Positions 45,486 through 54,107 are shown, numbered from the stretch's first letter. The stretch is DNA of 64,000 nucleotides from UBA1422 sp963676385 (GCA_963676385.2 CAXXMM010000005.1:41740-105739); one strand, 5' to 3'. Numbers and translations: made by a program. The notes: a model not told the origin generated them from the letters alone.

Positions 45486-46026
45486 GATTAAAGCAAAAAT
45501 TCTTGACGGGGCAGCGTTGGGAAAAACAATAGTGGCATTGGGTTTTGTTAAAAAAGCGACCTTGAATGAGCAGGATATTTATTATAACGGAAATGATAGG
45601 GACTTTCGCAAAACAGACGAAGCTTTGCGCATTCGTAGCTGCCGGGAAATTGAAGATAATATAGAAAAAAACGCGTTGACCTATAAGGGACCCAAGCTTG
45701 GAAGCGAGTCCCAGACACGACAGGAATTAGAAATCTCTTTTAGCGATTCTCAAACCATGGGGCTGATTCTCTCCGCCCTAGGTTATTCTCCCATTCTGGA
45801 AGTAAAGAAGCAGCGCAAAGTGTATGGGATGGGAGATATTACAGCATGCATTGATTGTGTGGATTCACTGGGGGATTACCTGGAACTGGAAAAACTGGTT
45901 GCCGATCAAAAGGATTATCCAAAAGCGGTGGATCAACTTTATGAGTGGCTTTCAAAACTTGGAATTTCAAAAACCTCCCTAACCCAATCCTCTTATTTGG
46001 AACTGTTAATTAACCGGATGAAGTAA
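45472..46026 (+). CDS. CYTH-domain protein (class IV adenylate cyclase-like)
   Basis: A 184-residue CYTH protein. The ExExK signature is at the very start (IEVEIKAK), with later TYKGPK and ELEKLV segments that line the triphosphate tunnel. Such proteins hydrolyse triphosphates (for example thiamine triphosphate) or make cAMP (CyaB). AGGAGG lies 5 bases before ATG 45472; the gene overlaps the phosphatase end by 14 bases, so it is coupled to it. Its link to the pathway is unclear. Confidence 0.85.
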   Translation: MIEVEIKAKILDGAALGKTIVALGFVKKATLNEQDIYYNGNDRDFRKTDEALRIRSCREIEDNIEKNALTYKGPKLGSESQTRQELEISFSDSQTMGLILSALGYSPILEVKKQRKVYGMGDITACIDCVDSLGDYLELEKLVADQKDYPKAVDQLYEWLSKLGISKTSLTQSSYLELLINRMK

Positions 46027-46063
46027 ATCGAGTAATAATGGTAGGGCTTGTCGTGAAAACCAA

Positions 46064-46093
46064 TTGACAAGCCCCATGCCAAGATATTATAAT
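46064..46093 (+). promoter_or_regulatory. Promoter of tRNA-Ala
   Basis: Perfect TTGACA, 18 bases, perfect TATAAT, with the tRNA starting 39 bases after the -10 box. Confidence 0.88.
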
Positions 46094-46131
46094 ACCAAAG
46101 TACGAACATTTGAAGCAACCTTACATTTCAA

Positions 46132-46207
46132 GGGGAATTAGCGCAGATGGGAGCGCGCTTGACTGGCAGTCAAGAGGTCAGGGGTTCGATCCCCCTATTC
46201 TCCACCA
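46132..46207 (+). tRNA. tRNA-Ala (GGC)
   Basis: Complete cloverleaf with encoded CCA: acceptor GGGGAAT/ATTCTCC (one G-U), D arm GCGC/GCGC, anticodon arm CTTGA-CTGGCAG-TCAAG (anticodon GGC), T arm AGGGG-TTCGATC-CCCCT. Followed by a terminator and a tRNA-end element. Confidence 0.93.
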
Positions 46208-46402
46208 AAAAACATTAGAGCTCTTTTGGGCTCTAATGTTTTTTTGCTGTTCTAAGGGGGATCGAACCCGAAAGGGCGGCGAATGGCCCCGTAAGGCAAC
46301 GGTGTTGCCTTACGGAAAGAGACGGTCCAAGGCTGCTGAGGAAGCAGGCGTAGGACGGCAGCTGGGACCTAGGCCCAGATGCATAATCCCCCTATTCTCC
46401 AC
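46206..46402. repeat. tRNA-end element at tRNA-Ala (197 bp)
   Basis: Same plan as at tRNA-Thr with different sequence. After the terminator, AGGGGGATCGAACCC (46255-46269) is the exact inverted copy of the tRNA T-arm (46182-46196). The interior has GTAAGGCAAC-GGT-GTTGCCTTAC (46291-46313), a perfect 10-bp hairpin, and GGTCC/GGACC around smaller stems. It ends with ATCCCCCTATTCTCCAC (46386-46402), 17 bases identical to the tRNA 3' end. No gene inside. Confidence 0.82.
46211..46245 (+). terminator. Terminator after tRNA-Ala
   Basis: ACATTAGAGC (46212-46221) and GCTCTAATGT (46230-46239) followed by T7. Confidence 0.88.
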
Positions 46403-46667
46403 GGGGGGAAACTGGATCGAACCCCTGACAAGAGGGTATCGGGAGAAGTAGTCTCCCGATTGGAGTAAATTGCAAAATCCGTCCCAATATGAAACCAAGG
46501 CGATGTGCGGACGACCTCTTCGGGGGTAACAGTCAAGCCGGAAACCCCAAGCCACCACCCACATACTCAGACGCGTCGACGAAGGCTTGACGCCGATAGG
46601 GGGCAGCGCCCCATGCGGGACATGCGGCAGCATGTCGGGAAGGCGGTTCAAACTGAAGAATTCCTGA
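46403..46667. repeat. Second, truncated element behind tRNA-Ala
   Basis: Starts with another inverted tRNA T-arm copy, GGATCGAACCCCTGAC (46414-46429; tRNA 46177-46192), then hairpins such as ATCGGGAGA/TCTCCCGAT (46438-46460) and GTCAAGCC/GGCTTGAC. Near its end ACTGAAGAATTC also occurs inside the tRNA-Thr units. The final tRNA-end copy is missing; IS3-type sequence follows instead, so the element was probably cut by an insertion. Confidence 0.65.
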
Positions 46668-46755
46668 ACAAAAGTAACTTAACTAAGTGTCCACTTTTTC
46701 TTGACAAGTTCAATATGATTGCCCAGATCAACTAAAGAAATTTCGACTCAGTTCA
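46668..46755 (+). mobile_element. IS3-type right end, copy 1
   Basis: ACAAAAGTAA (last codons of an IS3 transposase) plus about 78 bases of flanking sequence (GTGTCCACTTTTTCTTGACA) match 47142-47228 in direct orientation. Only the end of the element remains. Confidence 0.65.
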
Positions 46756-46952
46756 ATCGTCAGACGCTCTCCTGGGCCTCTTTTTTATCGCCAAATTGCG
46801 TAAAAGAGACGAGTTTCACCCTCAGGGCATATAAGTTTCGCCATGTTGCAGAGCAAAATAAATTTTTGTGATATAATTCATCCGTCAGTCATGATTTTTA
46901 ACCATTTAATAGACTATATACTTACAAAAATAAATGTCAAGATTATTATACA

Positions 46953-47151
46953 ACACAAAAACGCATGCCTTGAAAACTTCTTTTCCACTGCGAAAAAAGA
47001 GCGCATCTACAGAAAGGAATATGGTACACTGGAAAAAGTGAAGTCAGATTTGTTCGAATACATCGAACTGTTTTATAACCGGAAGCGTATGCCTTCTCAT
47101 TTGGGATACATTTCACCCTGTGATTATGAAAAAATTCTTGCACAAAAGTAA
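46953..47151 (+). pseudogene. IS3-family transposase C-terminal remnant
   Basis: The reading ending at 47151 holds the last ~65 residues of an IS3/IS150-type transposase (NACLENFFSTAKKERIYRK ... FYNRKRMPSHLGYISPCDYE), the end of the integrase core. The upstream part (DDE Asp residues) is missing and the preceding sequence is AT-rich and unrelated. Inactive. Confidence 0.85.
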
Positions 47152-47228
47152 TTTAACTAGGCGTCTACTTTTTCTTGGCAAGTCTAAACATGACTGCCCA
47201 AATGTGCTAGACAAATATCGACGCAGTC
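47142..47228 (+). mobile_element. IS3-type right end, copy 2
   Basis: Follows the transposase remnant and matches copy 1 (46668-46755) in order and orientation, with scattered differences. Confidence 0.65.
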
Positions 47229-47581
47229 CATTCACCGGTTTTTAATTTTCCGCACAAACTTTTTAGATACCAAAGTCGCAGAACGCAACCAAAGCGCGAA
47301 AAGATGCAGAGAGACCAAATTTTATTAAACCAAAGACAACAAGGATGTCCGCATATGAACATCGTGACGAGTATTGGCCAGGATAAGTAGCATTTAGAAT
47401 CAATGGCTTGAGTCGTCAAAGATTAATTATAATACAGCCGTAGGAAAATATTGCATGTGAAGGTGAAACACTTTTGACTGTCGTTGCTCCCTATCAACAG
47501 AAACCATGGAAGTGGACGGAAAAGGACAGAAGAATTGTCAAGGTGTATCCATAATTATTGTAAGATTATTGGAGGTGTGTT
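47229..47581. other. Intergenic stretch without a supported gene
   Basis: AT-rich sequence between the IS3 remnant and the 812-residue membrane protein. A minus-strand reading of 70 codons at 47207-47419 has no family features. No clear promoter or terminator seen. Confidence 0.4.
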
Positions 47582-50020
47582 ATGCAGGGAAGGGATACTG
47601 TGAAAAAGGATAATACCCAAGCCATAGCAATAGGGATTGGAACAGCTATTTTCATTTTTCTTATTGGATTTGTGGCAATGTGGATTTTTTGGCAATATGA
47701 AAAGACTGGGTATCTGTTGAATAAGGGGTTTTGGTATTGGAAAGCAGCCACCTGGGGTGATGGACTGTGCTTGTCTGTGTTGGTGGGGGCACTTGTTGCC
47801 TATAAGAGATTGTTAGAAAAAATTCAAGATGAGATACAGACACCAAAAGAAACGGTAAATCGACAGAAAGCAATTAGCTATATATTCGGGAGCACTTTTG
47901 GAATGGCGGCTGTGGTTATTCAAGCTTCTTGGTTAATAAGCAATGACACGAAACCTAATTGGACAATACCAGATACTCATCATTTTATGCCATCTGGCTG
48001 GTATCATGCAGGATACTTTGTATTTATGTTTTTTCTGGTTGCTATGTTGATGTGCCAAGTGTTCTTTCTTCGAAAAAACATAACGGCCAATTATGCGATT
48101 TTGCACAATAATCCTATTCACAAAACTTTATTATCACTAGTCTGGTTTTCCGGATTAAGTTATTTGTTTATGCATAATATTGACGATTATTATACTTCGG
48201 AAAATTATTTATTTGTTACAATTACCACGCTTGGAGTTTTTGTTTGTATTGGAACAACTTATTGTATATTGTCAAATAATGCTCAGCCAAGGAAGAACAA
48301 GATATTTTATGATCTTCAAAATGTTTTGGCGGGATCATTTTGTGCACTGGGCTTTGACTTAATGGTATATCGTGGGGTTGAAGATTACTATACCCCCTTG
48401 GTCTGTGCGCTACTATCCATCACACTTATCTTCCCATTCTATAAACATATGGGGAACACGATATTCTATATTCTTTTTATTTCGATACCAACGTTTTGGG
48501 TTGCAACAACAATCTCAAATGAATATGGGAACTATATTTTTGTATTTGCATTTTTTACTATGATTCTACCAGCAATCTTATCCCGGGGTCAGGGGGAACG
48601 TGTAAACAGCACATCCGACAAAAGCCCTTCCTTCTGGGTTCCCTTAATTGCAATTTTCTCAATACTGCTTTGTAAAGTCCTAGATGAATTGTCATATTTT
48701 AACAATCAATTGTGGTTGTCATATCTACAGGGAATATTTGTTGCAGTGGTAAGTATATTAGTGAGTACAAATATTAAGGTAACGTTTACTCAAATTCTAA
48801 CAACAGAAAAACAAAAAGAAAAAAACCCTACTGAGGAAAACTGTAGAAATCTAGAAAAAGCGACACTTGTGACTTATATAATTATTGGGTTAGTTGCTTT
48901 AGGAACAGTGCTTTGCATAGTAAAATATCTTATGGATTCAATTGGGCGTCTAGATGTATCTGACTATCCAATTGCCTCCAATTTATTGTTGGGAGAAAAT
49001 ATACATATTTTTGTTTTAACTGTTTCCTCGGCACTATTGCTATGGTTGGGAGGACAGCAATTTCGTTCAAGGTGGGGGCAAGGGTTACCGTACAAGTTAA
49101 CTACCATATTTCTACTGATTTTAGTTTATTATTCTTTGTTTAAGGTTACAATAATCTCTGGGCTTGAATACTTAGCTAACATTTGGAGCCTATGGAATAT
49201 TGTAGAATTTGTATTGATTATTTTAATTTCAACATTTGTATCAACAGGCCTTTATGCTAATCTCATAAACATTCGAGCAGTAAATATAAAGGATGAAGTC
49301 TTCTCGAGCTTTGGTAAAGTACTATCTTCGGTAGTTTTTGCTGGTACCTTTCTCTGTCTGGTTGTTGTTTTTTGTTATCCAAATAACTATGGAAACGTTT
49401 CACCCTCTTGGGAACAGTTAATTATGTCTTTGCTAATACTGTTTTTTTGCCTTCTTGTTTTGCCACTGTTTGTAGGAAGAACTCTACTTCGATCATTTGA
49501 GGAAGGCAATCAAGCAGGCGTTTCAACTCCACTTTCGGGAGTAGGCCATGATGGGTTTTTAATTATGTTCGTGGCGATAGTGAGTGTATTAATCCCAATA
49601 TTTGTGATTAGCACTGCCCCAAAGGATAAATGCATTCCATGGTTGATAAATAGTTTGATTATTGTGGGGGGGTTATACTTTCCACTAACATTCTCTTTTG
49701 AAAATAATGTTAATATGATGAACCAATTGATAGAGAAGTATCATACTATACCACAAAAGCAAGAATCACTGCATTCAATAAGTATTCATGTTAGACGACA
49801 AAATATTTTGGTTTTTCTCATTTTACTACCATGGAGCATAATACCTTTTGCAATCGAATTCCTTCTTTTGGCAATTTCAAAAACAACTTGGAGAGATCAA
49901 TCTATCTTGATAAATCAAGATAATCCCAATAATATGCTGAAAAATCAGTCCCTAGGTAGGCTGTTCTTAGATAAATTTTTGCCTAAGAAATACATTATTG
50001 AAAATACTAATGTGAAATAA
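47582..50020 (+). CDS. Large polytopic membrane protein, unknown family
   Basis: An 812-residue protein with roughly eighteen to twenty hydrophobic segments and short loops; one charged loop with QILTTEKQKEKNPTEEN lies near the middle, and the C-terminus is soluble and Asn-rich. GGAGG precedes ATG 47582. No transporter or enzyme motif is recognised. A His-rich segment (PDTHHFMPSGWYHAGYF, near residue 135) is in an external or loop position. The gene is clearly more AT-rich than the chromosomal genes and sits between IS3 remnants and an IS256 element, so acquisition by transfer is likely. Confidence 0.7.
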   Translation: MQGRDTVKKDNTQAIAIGIGTAIFIFLIGFVAMWIFWQYEKTGYLLNKGFWYWKAATWGDGLCLSVLVGALVAYKRLLEKIQDEIQTPKETVNRQKAISYIFGSTFGMAAVVIQASWLISNDTKPNWTIPDTHHFMPSGWYHAGYFVFMFFLVAMLMCQVFFLRKNITANYAILHNNPIHKTLLSLVWFSGLSYLFMHNIDDYYTSENYLFVTITTLGVFVCIGTTYCILSNNAQPRKNKIFYDLQNVLAGSFCALGFDLMVYRGVEDYYTPLVCALLSITLIFPFYKHMGNTIFYILFISIPTFWVATTISNEYGNYIFVFAFFTMILPAILSRGQGERVNSTSDKSPSFWVPLIAIFSILLCKVLDELSYFNNQLWLSYLQGIFVAVVSILVSTNIKVTFTQILTTEKQKEKNPTEENCRNLEKATLVTYIIIGLVALGTVLCIVKYLMDSIGRLDVSDYPIASNLLLGENIHIFVLTVSSALLLWLGGQQFRSRWGQGLPYKLTTIFLLILVYYSLFKVTIISGLEYLANIWSLWNIVEFVLIILISTFVSTGLYANLINIRAVNIKDEVFSSFGKVLSSVVFAGTFLCLVVVFCYPNNYGNVSPSWEQLIMSLLILFFCLLVLPLFVGRTLLRSFEEGNQAGVSTPLSGVGHDGFLIMFVAIVSVLIPIFVISTAPKDKCIPWLINSLIIVGGLYFPLTFSFENNVNMMNQLIEKYHTIPQKQESLHSISIHVRRQNILVFLILLPWSIIPFAIEFLLLAISKTTWRDQSILINQDNPNNMLKNQSLGRLFLDKFLPKKYIIENTNVK

Positions 50021-50096
50021 AAAGGTAAACCGATTGTATAAAAAAGTACAACATAACTGAGTTAGGCATAAGTTCAAAGAAGTGACTAATGTCACC

Positions 50097-50130
50097 ACCA
50101 AAAAAGCAACCCTTGTGGTTGCTTTTTCTT
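50097..50130 (+). terminator. Terminator after the membrane protein
   Basis: AAAAGCAACC-CTTGT-GGTTGCTTTTT, a clean intrinsic terminator that could act from both sides. Confidence 0.8.
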
Positions 50131-50251
50131 TCCACAAAGGAAAATCCCAGACGGTGACCTTCACCAAACATCCCGCTGCTGACCTTCGCCAAACATCTTT
50201 CTACTTCAAAATTGCTTATTTTTTGCAAAGAAATAAAAAAATCTGGGTCAA

Positions 50252-51643
50252 GTCCATTTTTGTGTGTAAATTCGTTCGGTCATCGTCTGCAAGCGAGCGT
50301 GCTAAGCGGCTCTTAATAATTTTATCTGTTCACTGGCCACTTCAAGGAGCAGTATCTTTGCTTCATGTATCGCCTTTGACAATTTCATTTTGGAAAACAG
50401 TGAATTCCTTGTGCTCATCAAGTCATGGCGTTCCATAAGGGTGGCGCCCATCAATCTGTTTACGGAGGCTACATTGGGGAAGATTCGGATAACGGAAGAT
50501 CTTCTTTCCAGTTCTCCGTTTTCGCGTTCCAGATGATTGGATGTCCGCAGGGGAATTCGAATCTCTTCCGGTAGCAGCATCACGGTCATCGCATCTTCAA
50601 ATCCTTCATCCAATATCCCCATGGCTTTATGGGCGACTTTTTGGTAGTCTTTGATGATTTCATCTCTTCGCCTTCTTGCTTCTTTTATGCTTTGTGCCTG
50701 GAACATTTCCCGAAGTTCCGTCCGTAAGCCTTCCTGATCCTTTTTCGGTGTTTCCTGAAGGATATTTTTTGTGAAGTGGTATTGGCATCGTTGCCATGCC
50801 ACCTGAGGGTAAACCCCTTTCAAGGCGGCGATGAGCCCTCCATGTGCATCCGAAGTAATCATGTGGATATCTGTAAGCCCCCGATTCTTAAGGCCGGACA
50901 AGAAGCGTTTCCAAGTAGCTTCCGACTCTGTTTCATAGGTGTCAAACCCAATGATTTCCTTGTGCCCGTCTTCTGTGATTCCCATAGCTACCATAAAAGC
51001 CTTGGATACGATGGCATGATTCTCTCGTACTTTCAGATATTTCGCATCGGTTATGACAAATGGAGATGAAGCAGTCAGTTGCCGATTCTGAAATTGATGG
51101 ATACCTTCATCCAGTTCTTTGCAAAGCTGGGATACAGTTGATTTTGAAAAACTGCCCCCACAAAGTTCTTCAACAACATTGCTCACTTTGCGGGTGGAAA
51201 CCCCTTGGACCACCATTTCAACCATCGTTGCGATTAAAGCAGCTTCGCTTCGTTGGTAATTATCGAAGATCATTGTGGTAAATGGAACGTCTCTGTGGCG
51301 TGGAACTTTTAGGGTGATTCGTCCTACCCTGGTGACCAGCGCCCGCTCCCTTGTTCCGTTTCGATAATCCGTTCGATTTTCTGTGCGCTGATGCTTGGTC
51401 GCGCCTATCTGCTCCTCGGATTCCGCCATCAGGAAGGCGTTTAAAATCTTTTCCATCAAATATCCAAACGCTTCATTCCGATCTTTTGATAAAAGGGCTA
51501 CCACTTCTTCGTAATTTACTGTAATATTGATTTGAGACATGTTTCTTCACCTCCGGTTTCGTGTTGTTGTGGTAACTACATTGTAACCGAACGAAGAAAC
51601 ATGTTCTTCTTTTTTGTTTTTTAATTTACACCATTATATGGGC
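50252..51643 (-). mobile_element. IS256-family insertion sequence
   Basis: A 1.39-kb element around the transposase gene. Imperfect terminal repeats: 50252-50272 (GTCCATTTTTG...GTGTAAATT) against the complement of 51623-51643, about 15 of 21 positions matching, with identical GTGTAAATT inner ends. No clear target duplication was found by eye. Confidence 0.75.
50302..51540 (-). CDS. IS256-family transposase
   Basis: A full-length 412-residue Mutator-type transposase. DDE residues are seen in ITDAKYLKVRE (Asp), ITSDAHGGL (Asp) and the conserved Glu region RTSNHLERENGELERR; CQYHFTKNIL is also typical. No frameshift, so the element may be active. Its minus-strand start is preceded by GGAGGTGAAGAAAC. 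Confidence 0.94.
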   Translation of the reverse strand: MSQINITVNYEEVVALLSKDRNEAFGYLMEKILNAFLMAESEEQIGATKHQRTENRTDYRNGTRERALVTRVGRITLKVPRHRDVPFTTMIFDNYQRSEAALIATMVEMVVQGVSTRKVSNVVEELCGGSFSKSTVSQLCKELDEGIHQFQNRQLTASSPFVITDAKYLKVRENHAIVSKAFMVAMGITEDGHKEIIGFDTYETESEATWKRFLSGLKNRGLTDIHMITSDAHGGLIAALKGVYPQVAWQRCQYHFTKNILQETPKKDQEGLRTELREMFQAQSIKEARRRRDEIIKDYQKVAHKAMGILDEGFEDAMTVMLLPEEIRIPLRTSNHLERENGELERRSSVIRIFPNVASVNRLMGATLMERHDLMSTRNSLFSKMKLSKAIHEAKILLLEVASEQIKLLRAA

Positions 51644-51671
51644 ACAACCGAAAAATGCCTACAGCCCATGA

Positions 51672-51761
51672 GATATTTAGAAAAAATGCCCATAACCCAT
51701 AATGTATTTAAAAATCATGTTTATGTTAGCGCATTGCGCCATAACCAGTAAAAGCCAGTAA
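51672..51761. repeat. 90-bp dispersed repeat, copy 2
   Basis: Lies 28 bases outside the IS256 right end; ungapped match to 25846-25935, with the minus-strand reading frame conserved. The 300 bases 51541-51840 otherwise hold the IS end and the promoter region of a small gene. Confidence 0.7.
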
Positions 51762-51840
51762 ACCCATGATGAACATTTGCACTACAACGAATTGTTATGT
51801 ATAATAGCACCATTAACACAAAAGAAAGAGGGAACCGAAT

Positions 51841-52047
51841 ATGGGAGAGTTTTTATCTGCAGTCCTGGACAAAGCGATTTTTTTTGCCGGTATTGGGGCG
51901 TTGCTTTTGGCAATTCCTACCGCCATCTATTTTTTTGGCTTCGCTACCAAACAGGAAACCGCCGGAGAGCACGATTTTATGTGCATCTTCTTGTCGGTGG
52001 TTTCCGTTGCAATCCTTGCCAGCCTGTTTATCAAACTGCTATTTTAA
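51841..52047 (+). CDS. Small two-helix membrane protein
   Basis: A 68-residue protein with two hydrophobic segments (IFFAGIGALLLAIPTAIYFFGF and FMCIFLSVVSVAILASLFIKLLF) joined by a short polar loop. AGAGGGAA precedes the ATG and a terminator follows. No family recognised. Confidence 0.6.
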   Translation: MGEFLSAVLDKAIFFAGIGALLLAIPTAIYFFGFATKQETAGEHDFMCIFLSVVSVAILASLFIKLLF

Positions 52048-52070
52048 TGAATCATGGTAAATTTCAGAGA

Positions 52071-52095
52071 CGCCGGGACAACCGGTGTTTTTGTT
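52071..52095 (+). terminator. Terminator after the small membrane protein
   Basis: ACGCCGG-GACAA-CCGGTGT (one G-U) followed by a T run. Confidence 0.75.
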
Positions 52096-52116
52096 TTTGG
52101 TTATGATTTTTGTTTT

Positions 52117-52145
52117 TGCCGAAAAACCCAATATGAAGTATAATT
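52117..52145 (+). promoter_or_regulatory. Promoter of the radical SAM cluster
   Basis: TTGCCG, 17 bases, TATAAT. An imperfect hairpin GATGGC/GCCATC follows in the ~80-base leader. Confidence 0.65.
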
Positions 52146-52226
52146 TTCATATCGATAGATGGCAGTAGAAAGCTGTGAGGGCAGCAAATCATCCGCCATC
52201 CACAGAAAAATTTGAGGAGAGAAAAA

Positions 52227-53330
52227 TTGACAACTGATTTTCAATTGGAGCAATACCTGACCCAAGGGGTGGAGGGAATTATAAAAGACATGACAAAAGT
52301 GTCGGCAAGAAATCCCAAGGCCAGCCTCTTTATGTTACAGTACGCCGCAGCAAGCAAGCGGGCCATGGCCACACGGGAAGCCATCAAAGAAAAAGGCGGA
52401 CATGTTCCACCATTTCTCATAGCCAGCGTCACCAGTAAGTGCAACCTTCATTGCCAAGGATGTTATGCCAGAGCGCGAGAAGATAACGGCTGTGCAGATC
52501 ATGAAGCGGCAAACCAATTGTCCGATGAAGAGTGGCTGGGGATCTTTGAGGAAGCCAAAAATCTGGGCATTGGATTTGTTTTGGTCGCCGGGGGGGAACC
52601 CTTGATGCGCAAAGAACTGATAAAGGGACTGGGGACTCAAAGAGACATTCTTTTTCCCATCTTTACCAACGGTACGTTAGTAGATGAGAACTACTTAAAA
52701 TTGTTTGATAAACATCGCAACTTGATTCCTATTTTAAGCATTGAAGGCCTTTCGGAAAGCACCAATCAACGGCGTGGTGACGGCATTTATGAACAAATGC
52801 AAGGCATCATGGAGCAATTGAATGGAAAAAAGATTATCTATGGCGTGTCCATTACCGTTCACAAAGACAATTTGAAAGAGGCATTTTCTGCTCAATTGCT
52901 GGAAGAACTGTCTGATCGAGGCTGCAAGGCAGTGCTTTTTATTGAATATGTGCCGGTGGATGAGGAGGCGGAACCGCTGGAATTAAGTGACGCCGAAAGA
53001 GGGTACCAAGAAAAGCAGATGGCAACCATTCGGGAACGATATCCTAACATGCTGTTTATTGCATTTCCCGGGGATGAAAAAGAATCCGGCGGGTGTTTGG
53101 CTGCGGGACGAGGATTTTTTCATATTAACTTTGACGGCAGTGCGGAGCCCTGTCCTTTTTCTCCTTATTCGGATGCCAATATACGGGATATGACCCTGAT
53201 GGAAGCCATGGAATCCCCTTTGTTCCGTCGGCTAAGGGAAAGTGATGTTCTCATGGAAGACCACACCGGCGGATGCGTGCTGTTTGACAAAGTGGAGACT
53301 GTTCGCGGGTTTTTGGACCCGCAGAAGTAA
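52227..53330 (+). CDS. Radical SAM protein
   Basis: A 367-residue enzyme. The 4Fe-4S site is CNLHCQGC (Cys 72, 76, 79), followed by VAGGEPLM (SAM-binding GGE) and later SIEG. A short C-terminal region has Cys-containing GGCLAAGRGFFHINFDGSAEPCPFSPYSD, similar to an abbreviated SPASM/twitch domain. TTG 52227 is chosen because GAGGAGAG lies just before it. Radical SAM/SPASM-like enzymes of this type often act on peptides. It starts the cluster with the ArsM-like gene. Confidence 0.85.
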   Translation: MTTDFQLEQYLTQGVEGIIKDMTKVSARNPKASLFMLQYAAASKRAMATREAIKEKGGHVPPFLIASVTSKCNLHCQGCYARAREDNGCADHEAANQLSDEEWLGIFEEAKNLGIGFVLVAGGEPLMRKELIKGLGTQRDILFPIFTNGTLVDENYLKLFDKHRNLIPILSIEGLSESTNQRRGDGIYEQMQGIMEQLNGKKIIYGVSITVHKDNLKEAFSAQLLEELSDRGCKAVLFIEYVPVDEEAEPLELSDAERGYQEKQMATIRERYPNMLFIAFPGDEKESGGCLAAGRGFFHINFDGSAEPCPFSPYSDANIRDMTLMEAMESPLFRRLRESDVLMEDHTGGCVLFDKVETVRGFLDPQK

Positions 53331-53347
53331 ATAAAATAGTTCCTTTG

Positions 53348-53358
53348 TAACAAAGTTA
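53348..53358. promoter_or_regulatory. Palindrome shared with the desulfoferrodoxin promoter
   Basis: TAACAAAGTTA, an 11-base palindromic motif ahead of the ArsM-like gene. The identical motif is at 57725-57735 before desulfoferrodoxin. Possible common operator. Confidence 0.4.
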
Positions 53359-53446
53359 CGGAGGGGAGGCAGGGATTCGCGGTATAACTAGATGGTAAGG
53401 CAAGGTTCCAATGACAGGGGACCCCAAATTGCCCGGGAGAATGAAA

Positions 53447-54085
53447 ATGACCAAGACCCACAATGAAACAACAGAAAAAATTCAAAATCGATATGAAGAA
53501 GAAAGCGTTGGCTGCTGCACCTTAGGTTGCGGCAATACCTTGGAATCCTTAGGGATTCTTCCGGGGGAAGAAATTCTGGATTTGGGATGCGGCCGAGGAG
53601 AAGAAGCCTTGGAAGCCGCCGTGCTGGCCGGCCCCAACGGCATGATTATGGGTCTGGATTTGACGTCAGCCATGGTGGCAAAGGCCCGCCAAAATGCACA
53701 ACAATCCGGTATTGACAATGTGGGCTTTGTTCAGGGAGATGTGGAATATCTGCCTTTTAAATCTGATAGTTTTGATGGGGTAATGAGCAATTGTGTGATT
53801 AACCACGCACCGGACAAAGAAAGGGTATACCGGGAAATCAGGCGGGTGCTTCGTCCGGGCGGAAGGTTTGTGGTAGCCGATGCGGTGACCAAAGAACCCC
53901 TTCCCCAAAGTGTAAAAAACGATTCAGAGGCCTGGGCCCAATGTTTCGGAGGGGCCATCACCGAGAAGGAATACTTGGAGGCCATAAAGTCTGCAGGATT
54001 TCGTAGAATTGACATTCTCCATCGAAGAGAATATGTCAAAAATGGTTATGATTTCATCAGTTTGACCATAAAAGCTGTGAAATAA
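53447..54085 (+). CDS. ArsM-like SAM-dependent methyltransferase
   Basis: A 212-residue class I methyltransferase. It has the SAM motif LDLGCGRGEEAL and the features of arsenite methyltransferases: a Cys pair in SVGCCTLGCGN, the NCVINHAPDKERVYREIRRVLRPGG segment and the late Cys in WAQCFGGAI. GGGAGA precedes ATG 53447; ATG 53441 is also possible. It may methylate arsenite, but its place among radical SAM and Cys-rich peptide genes leaves a peptide or thiol substrate open. Confidence 0.85.
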   Translation: MTKTHNETTEKIQNRYEEESVGCCTLGCGNTLESLGILPGEEILDLGCGRGEEALEAAVLAGPNGMIMGLDLTSAMVAKARQNAQQSGIDNVGFVQGDVEYLPFKSDSFDGVMSNCVINHAPDKERVYREIRRVLRPGGRFVVADAVTKEPLPQSVKNDSEAWAQCFGGAITEKEYLEAIKSAGFRRIDILHRREYVKNGYDFISLTIKAVK

Positions 54086-54107
54086 ATGAGAAAAGGGAGG
54101 AAATAGA

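Noticed and set aside
37449..46402. One integrative element between the two tRNA genes
   Set aside because: The two tRNAs differ, the direct copies lie next to each own tRNA, and no integrase or conjugation gene lies between them.
50302..51540. IS256 element as carrier of the 812-residue protein
   Set aside because: Its terminal repeats enclose only the transposase, and no second copy flanks the membrane protein gene, so a composite transposon is not supported.
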